A stretch of DNA of 64,000 nucleotides. Origin: an uncultured Alphaproteobacteria bacterium. Its GTDB lineage: Bacteria > Pseudomonadota > Alphaproteobacteria > RF32 > CAG-239. The notes under the pieces are model-generated. The model was given only the letters and a program-made list of their open reading frames with translations, searched no databases and had not been told where the DNA came from. The stretch's first letter is position 1. The number at the start of each line of letters is the position of its first letter. The DNA lies in assembly GCA_934255405.1 (NCBI GenBank), contig CAKQNT010000003.1, positions 67,775 through 131,774 of the forward strand, read 5' to 3'. The translations under genes were made by a program, and so were the position numbers. This document shows, piece after piece, positions 36,102-44,553 of the stretch.

Positions 36102-36223
36102 GGGCACTGTCCCGAACAACGAACATAGTGAGTTGTGAGTAACAGTTTGCGAATGCCACTGGGCGCTGCCCAGCGAGTAACAGCTTGCCTATCGCTGTGC
36201 GCGTTCGCACCCGCCGTTGCGGG
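36102..36223. repeat. Family C intergenic element copy 3
   Basis: CCCGAACAACGAACATAGTGAG is identical to copy 1 over this core. It is followed by hairpins CTGGGCGCTGCCCAG, TGCGCGTTCGCA and ACCCGCCGTTGCGGGT, and it ends at the topA stop. The last hairpin followed by a T run on the + strand could also terminate flagellin transcripts. Confidence 0.7.
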
Positions 36224-38683
36224 TTATTTTTTTGCTGTGCCGTTAACTACCTGCAGAGCTTCTTCAAAAGTCGGTTCTTTTTCTTTCAAAGCCTTGGGCA
36301 GAGCATAATTAACTCTTCCACACTTAAGATACGGACCATATCGTCCGGTCAATAAATGAATCTCCATTTTGTTTTTGGGATTAATCCCCAAAACCTTGCC
36401 GCTTGGGCGCTCGGGAGCTCCTGCCAGAAGTTCTTTGGCACGCTCCAACGTAATGTTAAAGATATTGTCGTTTCCGCGCAAAGATTGCGATTTATTTCCT
36501 TGCTTGATATATGGACCAAACTTGCCGCTGTTGACGCTGATGTCTTCACCCAAATCAAATGGCAGAGAGAGCAGACGGGAGGCCTGTTCTGATGTCAATT
36601 CTTCGGGAACGATTCCCTTGGGCAGAGCAGAGCGTTTAGGCTTCTCTGTTGTGGCGGTTGCGTCTTCACCTAACTGAACATAATATCCGTACGGACCTTT
36701 TTTCAGGTACATTTTCAATCCATTCAGCTCGCCGACAACCTTATCTTCTGGATTTGGGGCTTTAGTTGTTGCGGCGGCCTCTTCATCAGCCGTGTCCACC
36801 AACGGTTTGGTATATTTGCATTCCGGATAATTTGAGCAGCCGATAAATGCGCCATAACGACCGAGTTTAATGCTTAGACGTCCTTTGCCGCACTCCGGAC
36901 ACACCCGCGGATCAGACCCGTCTTCACGCGGCGGAAACAGGTGATGTGCCAAAACCTCGTCAATCTTGTCAATCACTTCGCTGATTTGCAGAGGTTTAAC
37001 CGCGTCAATGTTTTTGATAAACTTAACCCAAAAACCGTGGAGCAGTTTTTTCCATTCCATCTCGCCGGCCGAAACATCATCCAAAAACTCTTCCAGCTGA
37101 GCGGTGAAATCATATTCCACATATTTTTTGAAAAAGTTTTCCAAGAATACCGTCACAATACGACCGCGATCTTCCGGAATAAAGCGCAGTTTTTCCACCC
37201 GAACATATTTGCGCTCCTGCAATACGGCAATAATTGTGGCGTATGTAGAAGGACGTCCGATTCCAAGTTCCTCAAGTTTTTTGACCAAACTGGCTTCTGT
37301 AAACCGCGGGGGCGGAGTGGTAAAGTGCTGTTCGGGAGTAATCGCGCCTTTGTCTACTGCTTCTCCTTCGTTAACATTAGGCAAAATACGGTTGTCGTCA
37401 TCATCATCGGCATCGTCTTTTGATTCTTGATAGAGTTTTAAGAAACCGTCAAAGTCAATTACCTGACCATTGGCGCGCAAAATAATCTGCTTGTCGCCGG
37501 AGATTGAATCAATAACCACTTTATCTAAAATTGCCGGATTCATTTGGCAGGCAACGGTACGTTTCCAAATCAGCTCATAGAGTTTGTAAGCATCGCTGTC
37601 TAGCTTGACTTCCATCTTTTTGGGCGTGTTCATCACATCAGAAGGACGAATTGCCTCGTGCGCTTCTTGAGCGTTTTTAGACTTGGTTTTATACTCTTTT
37701 GGCACTTTGGGCAGATAAGCCTCTCCAAAATACTTCAAAATCGCGTCACGGCAGGCGGCTATAGCCTCTTTAGAAAGGTTAACTGCATCAGTACGCATAT
37801 AGGTTATAAGACCGTCTTCATACAGCTTTTGCGCTATTTGCATGGTTTTTTTTGCGCTAAACCGCAATTTACGAGCTGCTTCTTGTTGCAGGGTAGAGGT
37901 TGTAAACGGCGGCGCCGGATAGCGATTGGCTTTTTTGCGTTCAACACTCAAGATGCTGAAACTTTGCGTCTCTATTTTGGCTTTTGCTTCTTGAGCTTTT
38001 GCCTCTGAATTGATGTCAAATTTTTCCAGCTTTTTATTGTCCAGCTGTATCAAACGAGATTTAATCAGAGCCTGAGCAGAAGTCATTAAGTCGACATCGA
38101 TTGTCCAATATTCTTCTGATTTAAATTTTTCAATTTCATTTTCGCGGTCACAAATCAGGCGCAAAGCAACAGATTGCACTCTTCCTGCGGACTTAGATCC
38201 CGGAAGCTTGCGCCACAAAACCGGAGAAAGCGTAAAACCCACCAGATAATCCAAAGCGCGTCGCGCCATATAGGCAGAAACCAGATTATCGTCTATCTGC
38301 CGCGGATTCTTAATCGCTTCGGTAATCGCAGATTTGGTAATTTCATGAAATACCACGCGCTCAATTTTTTTGTCTTTAAGTAACTTCTTTGCTTTTAATT
38401 CTTCCAAAATATGCCATGCAATTGCCTCTCCCTCTCTATCCGGGTCGGATGCAAGGACAATCGTATCGCATTGTTTTACGGCTTTTACAATATCCGCCAA
38501 ACGTTTTTTGCCGCCTGCAGAAAGCTCCCATGTCATTGCAAAGTCTTCATCCGGATTAACCGAACCGTCTTTACTCGGCAAATCTCTGATATGCCCGAAA
38601 CTGGCCAGAACCTGATAATCTTTACCCAGATATTTGTTGATTGTTTTGGCTTTTGCGGGAGACTCAACTATAACTAACTTCAT
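36224..38683 (-). CDS. topA: DNA topoisomerase I
   Basis: This type IA topoisomerase relaxes negative supercoils. The TOPRIM domain opens the protein (MKLVIVESPAKAKTINKYLG, later ASDPDREGEAIAWHI). The active-site tyrosine is in GLITYMRTDAVNLS (Tyr295 by position). One classic four-Cys zinc finger (CPECGKGRLSI...CSNYPECKYT) is followed by further C-terminal topo repeats (RYGPYLKCG type). At 819 residues it is normal for alphaproteobacteria. It lies 11 nt downstream of dprA in a leftward plsY-dprA-topA unit. Confidence 0.97.
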   Translation of the reverse strand: MKLVIVESPAKAKTINKYLGKDYQVLASFGHIRDLPSKDGSVNPDEDFAMTWELSAGGKKRLADIVKAVKQCDTIVLASDPDREGEAIAWHILEELKAKKLLKDKKIERVVFHEITKSAITEAIKNPRQIDDNLVSAYMARRALDYLVGFTLSPVLWRKLPGSKSAGRVQSVALRLICDRENEIEKFKSEEYWTIDVDLMTSAQALIKSRLIQLDNKKLEKFDINSEAKAQEAKAKIETQSFSILSVERKKANRYPAPPFTTSTLQQEAARKLRFSAKKTMQIAQKLYEDGLITYMRTDAVNLSKEAIAACRDAILKYFGEAYLPKVPKEYKTKSKNAQEAHEAIRPSDVMNTPKKMEVKLDSDAYKLYELIWKRTVACQMNPAILDKVVIDSISGDKQIILRANGQVIDFDGFLKLYQESKDDADDDDDNRILPNVNEGEAVDKGAITPEQHFTTPPPRFTEASLVKKLEELGIGRPSTYATIIAVLQERKYVRVEKLRFIPEDRGRIVTVFLENFFKKYVEYDFTAQLEEFLDDVSAGEMEWKKLLHGFWVKFIKNIDAVKPLQISEVIDKIDEVLAHHLFPPREDGSDPRVCPECGKGRLSIKLGRYGAFIGCSNYPECKYTKPLVDTADEEAAATTKAPNPEDKVVGELNGLKMYLKKGPYGYYVQLGEDATATTEKPKRSALPKGIVPEELTSEQASRLLSLPFDLGEDISVNSGKFGPYIKQGNKSQSLRGNDNIFNITLERAKELLAGAPERPSGKVLGINPKNKMEIHLLTGRYGPYLKCGRVNYALPKALKEKEPTFEEALQVVNGTAKK

Positions 38684-38694
38684 ATTTTACCTGC

Positions 38695-39816
38695 TTATTT
38701 TTGTTTTATTAGCGCTACTTTATTGCCGCTTTGGCGTTCGATTCTGCCGTCCATTTCCAGCTCCAGAAGGTCAAGAGCAACTTGTGCCGCATCTAGTCCG
38801 CTGGTTCTGATAATCTCGTCCACATATACTCCATCAGCGTTCAAATAGTCAATGATTTTTGTTTGCGCCGGCAAATCGTCTGCTAATGATTGCTCAGTCG
38901 GCGCGAGATTAAATTCACTTTGAATTTCAAGTTTGCGTGGTTTGTTTGGCAAATTTTTTCGGCTGTGGAGAACTCTGGTTATATCATCAGCATTTTCCAC
39001 CAAATGGGCGCCTTCTTTTATCAGTTTATTGGGGCCAAGGCTGCGCGGTTCGCTGGGCGCCCCCGGTACGGCAAACAATTCTCTGCCGTATTCGGCGGCC
39101 AGTTGCGCAGTAATCAGCGAGCCGGACTTGAGAGTTGCTTCCACCACCAGAGTTCCTTGTGATATAGCCGCCACAATTTTGTTGCGCCTTGGAAAATTGT
39201 TGGCTTGAGGTATGGTCCCAGGCAAAAATTCCGATATCAGGCACCCGTGTTCGGCAATTTGCGCATACAAGTCGGTGTTTTCCTCCGGATACGGCACATC
39301 TACTCCGGTGCCAAGCACGGCAATTGTTCCTCCGCTTTGTTGCAGAGCGTAGAGGGCACCTTTGTGTGCGGCGGCGTCAATTCCTCTGGCCATGCCGGAA
39401 ACCACCATAACGCCTGCGTTAGTCAGATCATAGGCGATTCGCGAGGCGGTTTTGCGCCCGTTAATAGAGGCATTGCGCGCCCCGACAATAGATACGCTTA
39501 ACGGATTGTTTAGGCACTTGGCGTTGCCGCGCGCAAAAAGCACCGGCGGAGCGTCATTTAGACCACACAATGCCTTTGGATAATTCATATCGTTATATGA
39601 TATTACGGAAATTCCCATTGACTGAGCTTTTTCCGCTACTGCAATGGCTTTATCTCTTGCCCATAGTCTGACTCTTTTAAGGCTGCCGATATTATCAATC
39701 GCTGCCTTTGGCGAGCCGAATTTGTCAATGAGTTTATAAAAGGTGACCGGCCCCAGATTATCTGAGTTTATAAGTTGTATAATATCAACAATTTCTTCTG
39801 AGGCGCTCACCGTCAA
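38695..39816 (-). CDS. dprA: DNA processing protein DprA
   Basis: DprA/Smf loads RecA onto incoming single-stranded DNA in natural transformation. The 373-residue protein has an N-terminal SAM-like region and a Rossmann core with SIVGARNASINGRKTA, SGMARGIDAAAHKGAL and GTGVDVPYP. A C-terminal winged-helix domain (about 310-373) completes it. It starts 3 nt after plsY and is followed by topA. comEC is also in the window, so two components of DNA uptake are present. Confidence 0.95.
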   Translation of the reverse strand: MTVSASEEIVDIIQLINSDNLGPVTFYKLIDKFGSPKAAIDNIGSLKRVRLWARDKAIAVAEKAQSMGISVISYNDMNYPKALCGLNDAPPVLFARGNAKCLNNPLSVSIVGARNASINGRKTASRIAYDLTNAGVMVVSGMARGIDAAAHKGALYALQQSGGTIAVLGTGVDVPYPEENTDLYAQIAEHGCLISEFLPGTIPQANNFPRRNKIVAAISQGTLVVEATLKSGSLITAQLAAEYGRELFAVPGAPSEPRSLGPNKLIKEGAHLVENADDITRVLHSRKNLPNKPRKLEIQSEFNLAPTEQSLADDLPAQTKIIDYLNADGVYVDEIIRTSGLDAAQVALDLLELEMDGRIERQSGNKVALIKQK

Positions 39817-39819
39817 ATC

Positions 39820-40458
39820 CTATTTCTTAAGTTTGATTTTGCTTTCTTCACCTTTGAGCAAACGAGCAATATTGGCGTGATGACGAACCAAAATCAGTAA
39901 GCAAATAAAAGTATAAAACACCGCATGCAGTTCATCGCTGAGATAATATGCAAAAAACGGCACAAACAAAACCGCGGTAATTGCCGAAAGCGAAGAGTAG
40001 CGGAATGTGAATGCCATTATCAGCCATACCAGCAATGCCAACAGGGCAATTTGCGGATTAATAACCAATACAAAACCAAAAGCAGAGGCTACGCCTTTGC
40101 CGCCCTTAAACTTGAGCCAAATTGGAAAGTTATGCCCGAAAATTGCGCAAGTTCCGGCAATCAGAGCCGCCATAGTAGAATAGTTGGTGCTGATTCCAAA
40201 CAACTCATAAGCCTCATCTCCGGCAAGAGTTTTTGCTATATACGCCGCCAGTCCTGCTTTAGAAGCGTCTAGAATAACCGTTAGCAAGGCCAAAAGTTTG
40301 TTGCCTGTACGCAATACGTTGGTGGCGCCGATATTTCCGGAGCCGATTTTGCGGATATCACCATATCCGGCCAAAAAGCACAATACCAGACCAAAAGGAA
40401 TTGAGCCGAGTAAATATCCGCCCAATGCAGAGATACTAAAAATTTCATAAGTAGACAT
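39820..40458 (-). CDS. plsY: Glycerol-3-phosphate acyltransferase PlsY
   Basis: This membrane enzyme transfers acyl from acyl-phosphate to glycerol-3-phosphate. The 212-residue protein has about five to six membrane segments. The conserved loops are GSIPFGLV, KIGSGNIGATNVLRTGNK, GHNFPIWLKFKGGKGVASAFG and LVRHHANIARLLKGEE, all PlsY signatures. It is the first gene of the plsY-dprA-topA unit, divergent from pyrH. Confidence 0.96.
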   Translation of the reverse strand: MSTYEIFSISALGGYLLGSIPFGLVLCFLAGYGDIRKIGSGNIGATNVLRTGNKLLALLTVILDASKAGLAAYIAKTLAGDEAYELFGISTNYSTMAALIAGTCAIFGHNFPIWLKFKGGKGVASAFGFVLVINPQIALLALLVWLIMAFTFRYSSLSAITAVLFVPFFAYYLSDELHAVFYTFICLLILVRHHANIARLLKGEESKIKLKK

Positions 40459-40614
40459 GGTGTGTAAGTCCTTGCGGTTGTTAAAAAGATATTTATCTCT
40501 TAGCGCTTATTAGGCTCTTTGGCAACCCTCTTTATGCATAAACCCATAAATAATTAATGACAAATCAATTAAACTTGATAATATTAAGAAAACAAATTTG
40601 CAAAAGGTTTAGAA

Positions 40615-41325
40615 ATGAAACCGCTCTATAAACGTATCTTGCTCAAGCTTTCCGGTGAAGGATTGATGGGTGACAAAAGCTTCGGAATGTCTGCCGAGGT
40701 TATTAAAGATTTGGCCGAACAGATAAAAGAAGTCCGCGACAGCGGCGTTGAGGTTTGTATCGTTGTTGGCGGGGGCAATATCTTCCGCGGAGCCAAAGAG
40801 GCCTCAAAAGGAATGAACCGCACGGTGGCAGATCAGGTGGGGATGCTTGCAACGGTTATGAATGCGCTTTATATTCAAAATGCATTGGAGGCAATCGGTG
40901 CTCCGGCTCGTGTGTTGTCAGGGCTTAGTATTCCGCAGGTATGCGAAACTTATATGTACAGACGCGCTCTGCGCCATCTGGAAAAAGGGCGGATTATCAT
41001 CTTTGCCGGTGGAACCGGTAATCCATATTTTACAACCGACACCGGAGCGGCGCTGCGAGCTTCCGAGATGCAGTGCGAGGCTCTGCTTAAGGCTACTCAG
41101 GTTGATGGCGTATATAGTGCTGATCCCAAAAAAGATAAAAATGCTCAAAAATATGATGTTATCAATTATGATGAGGTTATCCAAAAGGGGCTGGCTGTGA
41201 TGGATCTGACCGCAGTTGCTTTGGCTAAAGAAAACAATATTCCGATTGTGGTTTTTAGCCAGCATGGCGCAAAGGCTCTTAAAGATGCTGTTTGCGGCAA
41301 AGGAAAATTTACAATTATCAAATAA
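40615..41325 (+). CDS. pyrH: UMP kinase
   Basis: This enzyme phosphorylates UMP to UDP. The 236-residue amino-acid-kinase fold starts with YKRILLKLSGEGLMGD and has VVGGGNIFRGA and FAGGTGNPYFTTDTGAALRA. It is the first gene of a long rightward cluster running to comEC. The rpsB-tsf pair that often precedes it is absent; plsY is divergent instead. Confidence 0.97.
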   Translation: MKPLYKRILLKLSGEGLMGDKSFGMSAEVIKDLAEQIKEVRDSGVEVCIVVGGGNIFRGAKEASKGMNRTVADQVGMLATVMNALYIQNALEAIGAPARVLSGLSIPQVCETYMYRRALRHLEKGRIIIFAGGTGNPYFTTDTGAALRASEMQCEALLKATQVDGVYSADPKKDKNAQKYDVINYDEVIQKGLAVMDLTAVALAKENNIPIVVFSQHGAKALKDAVCGKGKFTIIK

Positions 41326-41336
41326 AAGAGGTAAAA

Positions 41337-41900
41337 ATGTCTGATTTTAATTCTATCAAAACCGATACTAAGGGACGCATGGATAAAACTCTCGATTCTC
41401 TAAAAGGGGAGTTTGGCAGTTTGCGCGCCGGACGAGCCCATGTCAGCCTGCTGGATGGGATTATGGTTGAGGCTTATGGCTCTCCCACACCTTTGGCACA
41501 GGTTGGCACTATTTCGGTTCCTGATGCTCGTACGCTTTCGGTTAGCGTATGGGACAGAGGCTTGGCCAAGGCGGTAGAAAAAGCCATTATGGAATCTGAT
41601 TTGGGGCTGAATCCTGCTTCGGACGGACAGCTGATTCGTATTCCGATTCCGCCGTTGTCGGAAGAGCGCCGCAAAGAATTGCTAAAAGTAGCCGGCAAAT
41701 ATGCCGAGAACAACAAAGTGGCGATTCGCAATGTTCGCCGCGACGCCTTAGATGAAGTTAAAAAACTCAAGAAGGATAATGCCATTTCTGAAGATGACGA
41801 AAAGCGTTTTGAAAATGAAATTCAGAAACTCACCGATGAAGCCATCAAAAAAATCGATGAGATGATGGCGCAAAAAGAAAAAGATATTATGCAGGTATAA
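41337..41900 (+). CDS. frr: Ribosome recycling factor
   Basis: RRF splits post-termination ribosomes together with EF-G. The ATG at 41337 follows AGAGG and gives a 187-residue protein of standard size, beginning MSDFNSIKTDTKGRMDK. The signatures LRAGRAHVSLLDGI, the IPIPPLSEERRKEL loop and the C-terminal helix are intact. It lies 11 nt after pyrH. Confidence 0.97.
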   Translation: MSDFNSIKTDTKGRMDKTLDSLKGEFGSLRAGRAHVSLLDGIMVEAYGSPTPLAQVGTISVPDARTLSVSVWDRGLAKAVEKAIMESDLGLNPASDGQLIRIPIPPLSEERRKELLKVAGKYAENNKVAIRNVRRDALDEVKKLKKDNAISEDDEKRFENEIQKLTDEAIKKIDEMMAQKEKDIMQV

Positions 41901-41913
41901 GGGTTTTTGTGTC

Positions 41914-42624
41914 GTGAGTTCTAGTCAACAACCGCCGCAGCACATTGCTATTATTATGGACGGCAACGGTCGCTGGGCAAAAAAACGCGGCTTGCCTCGG
42001 TTGGCCGGTCACCGCAAGGGCGCTGAAACTTTGCAAAATATTGTCCGCGCTGCCGGTGAACTGGGGGTAAAATATCTGACCGTGTATGCCTTCTCTACTG
42101 AGAATTGGCAACGCGATCCGGAGGAGGTTTCCGGTTTGATGGATTTGTTGCGTCAATACCTGAAATCGGAGTTTAAGGAGATTCAGGAAAACGGCGTGCG
42201 TATCATCTTTATAGGTGAACGCAATATGCTGGCGGCCGATATTGCGGAGCAGATGTTCAAGATTGAGCATGATACCGCCAAAAACGACAAGCTGACCCTG
42301 TGCATTGCCTTGAGCTACGGCTCCAGACAAGAGATTGTGGCTGCGGCGCAAAAGATTGCCGCTTGTGCGCAAAAAGGGGACATAGTTATTGAGGATATTG
42401 ATGCCAAATTATTTTCGAGTATGCTCTATACCAAAGATATTCCGGATCCGGACTTGGTAATTCGCACCAGTGGAGAACAGCGCTTGAGCAATTATTTGCT
42501 TTGGCAGGTTGCTTATTCGGAGTTTGCGTTTACGCCGACTTATTGGCCGGATTTTAGCAAGGAAGAATTGCAAAAAATTATTACCGATTATACCCAACGG
42601 GAGAGAAGATATGGAAAAAACTAA
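41914..42624 (+). CDS. uppS: Undecaprenyl diphosphate synthase
   Basis: This cis-prenyltransferase makes the C55 lipid carrier for peptidoglycan and O-antigen synthesis. The 236-residue protein starts at GTG. The catalytic motif IIMDGNGRWAKKRG, the substrate helix AFSTENWQRDPEEV and the C-terminal IRTSGEQRLSNYLLWQ are diagnostic. Its 3' end overlaps the cdsA start by 14 nt, which suggests translational coupling. Confidence 0.96.
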   Translation: MSSSQQPPQHIAIIMDGNGRWAKKRGLPRLAGHRKGAETLQNIVRAAGELGVKYLTVYAFSTENWQRDPEEVSGLMDLLRQYLKSEFKEIQENGVRIIFIGERNMLAADIAEQMFKIEHDTAKNDKLTLCIALSYGSRQEIVAAAQKIAACAQKGDIVIEDIDAKLFSSMLYTKDIPDPDLVIRTSGEQRLSNYLLWQVAYSEFAFTPTYWPDFSKEELQKIITDYTQRERRYGKN

Positions 42625-43399
42625 GTTGCAATCGTGGATAAAACGTATTGTTACCTCTTTGGTTTTAGCGCCGTCTGTAATTTGGTGCTTATACGCCGGA
42701 TATCCGTTTATTCAGGTGCTGGCTCTGTTGGTAGGCGCTTTGCTCTCTTGGGAGTGGGCAAGAATGGTTCCCTCTGTCCGCGGTGCCACATTTGCCATGA
42801 TATATATGTTCACAGTAACCATTGCAATTGTTATGGGACCTGATTGGCCATATTTTGCAACTCTGGCTGGAGCTTTGGCGCTGACATGGCTAAAAGCCAA
42901 AGGTGAGGCGCGCCGCAATCTTTTGGTCTTGGGAGTGGCCTATGTTTCCATTGGGGTTGGCTCCATTATGTGGCTATATGAGCTGGTTGGATTTGCTGTT
43001 ACCTTGTGGTTTATGATTGTTGTTTGGTCGGTAGATATCGGCGGCTTGTTGATAGGAACAACCCTCAGAGGTCCGAAACTCGCGCCCAAAATCAGCCCCA
43101 ACAAAACTTGGTCTGGCTTGTTTGGCGGTATGCTGTTTTCGGTAATATTCGGCAATTTGTTCTGTTGGTTTGTCGGGGCTGGCGCTCATTTGGGCTACTA
43201 CGGCACGCTGGCGGCAATTTTGGCGGTGGTTTCACAGATTGGAGATTTAGTTGAATCTCATATCAAGCGCTCTCTCAATCTCAAAGATTCCAGTGATCTT
43301 ATCCCCGGACATGGTGGAATTTTTGATCGTATTGATGGCATGATATTTGCGGCTCCGCTGGTATATATTTTGTTTCGCTACGTGTTGTATATTTTGTAA
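42611..43399 (+). CDS. cdsA: Phosphatidate cytidylyltransferase
   Basis: This membrane enzyme makes CDP-diacylglycerol from phosphatidate and CTP. The ATG at 42611, after AGAGAAG, gives 262 residues with about seven to eight membrane helices. The CDP-DAG synthase signature is SSDLIPGHGGIFDRIDGM near the C-terminus. It overlaps uppS and lies 12 nt before rseP. In many alphaproteobacteria dxr lies between cdsA and rseP, but there is no room for it here. Confidence 0.94.
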   Translation: MEKTKLQSWIKRIVTSLVLAPSVIWCLYAGYPFIQVLALLVGALLSWEWARMVPSVRGATFAMIYMFTVTIAIVMGPDWPYFATLAGALALTWLKAKGEARRNLLVLGVAYVSIGVGSIMWLYELVGFAVTLWFMIVVWSVDIGGLLIGTTLRGPKLAPKISPNKTWSGLFGGMLFSVIFGNLFCWFVGAGAHLGYYGTLAAILAVVSQIGDLVESHIKRSLNLKDSSDLIPGHGGIFDRIDGMIFAAPLVYILFRYVLYIL

Positions 43400-43411
43400 G
43401 AAGGTTTGGCT

Positions 43412-44542
43412 ATGGATTGGCTGATTAATACGGCTTATTACGTAATCCCGTTTGTTGTTTTATTAGGCGTTTTGGTTTTTGTGCATGAGCTTGGACATTT
43501 TATGGTGGCCAGATTGTGCGGTGTTAGTGTTTCTCATTTTTCCATTGGTTTTGGCAAAAAATTGTGGAGCCGTGTAGATAAGCACGGAACCGAATGGCAG
43601 TTGGCCGCCATTCCTTTGGGCGGATACTGCCGCTTTTTGGGAGATGAAGACGCCGCCAGTAGCGGAGACGGTACGGCAGATTTGTCTGATGAAGACAAAA
43701 AACACGCTTTTGCCACGCAAAATCCGTTTAAAAAATTGGCTATTGTTTTGGCCGGACCGGCGGCTAACTATCTGTTTGCAATAGTGGTGTTTGCCAGTAT
43801 ATTTTTCTTTTTGGGCAAGATGGATTTTCCGGCGGTTGTCGGTGAGGTGATTAAAGGAAGCGCTGCAGAAAGCGGTGGTATGCTTGCCGGTGATAAAGTT
43901 CTTAAGGTAAATGGCAAAAAAGTTGCGACTTTTACCGAACTTCGGCAAGAAGTTGATATGCATACAGAAGGTGATGTTAAGCTTGAAATCGAGCGTGACG
44001 GAAAAATCATGAATTTAGCTTTTCCGCTCAAGGTTGTGCCCTTAGAAACCGAGGTTAATCAGCCGCAAGAACCGCGCCCAATGCTTGGAGTGCGCTCTAT
44101 CAGCGTGGTAGAGGTTATGCCGGAGGACATATCTTTGCCGCAAGCGATTGTTGATGCCGCTGCCGAAACCTGGCGGATCACGGTGGTAACTCTGCGCGGT
44201 GTTGGGCAGATTGTTACCGGCAAACGTGATTCCGACGAGGTGGGCGGAATCTTGCGCATTGCCGAAATGTCCGGTGATATCAGCAAGCAAAACGGCATTT
44301 TGGATTTTGTTGCTTTTATGGCGCTGCTGTCCATCAACTTGGGGCTTATTAACCTGTTTCCCATTCCGTTGTTGGATGGTGGACATGTGGTAATCTATAC
44401 CATAGAAATTATCGCTCGTCGCGAGATTAACGCGCAAGCTAAGGAATATATTTTTAGATTTGGACTACTGGTGCTGGTTTCATTGATGTTGTTTGCCACA
44501 TACAATGACTTTGCCCATTTGTTTAAACGTTGGTTTTCGTAA
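43412..44542 (+). CDS. rseP: Site-2 protease RseP
   Basis: This intramembrane zinc metalloprotease cleaves anti-sigma factors and leftover signal peptides. The ATG at 43412 is preferred to the TTG at 43406, with AAGAAGG 7 nt upstream. The 376-residue protein has the active-site HELGH in the first membrane helix and a PDZ domain (about 120-200). The second active-site motif is NLFPIPLLDGGH. Only one PDZ domain is clear, as in many alphaproteobacterial copies. bamA follows after 11 nt. Confidence 0.95.
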   Translation: MDWLINTAYYVIPFVVLLGVLVFVHELGHFMVARLCGVSVSHFSIGFGKKLWSRVDKHGTEWQLAAIPLGGYCRFLGDEDAASSGDGTADLSDEDKKHAFATQNPFKKLAIVLAGPAANYLFAIVVFASIFFFLGKMDFPAVVGEVIKGSAAESGGMLAGDKVLKVNGKKVATFTELRQEVDMHTEGDVKLEIERDGKIMNLAFPLKVVPLETEVNQPQEPRPMLGVRSISVVEVMPEDISLPQAIVDAAAETWRITVVTLRGVGQIVTGKRDSDEVGGILRIAEMSGDISKQNGILDFVAFMALLSINLGLINLFPIPLLDGGHVVIYTIEIIARREINAQAKEYIFRFGLLVLVSLMLFATYNDFAHLFKRWFS

Positions 44543-44553
44543 AGGAACAAACT

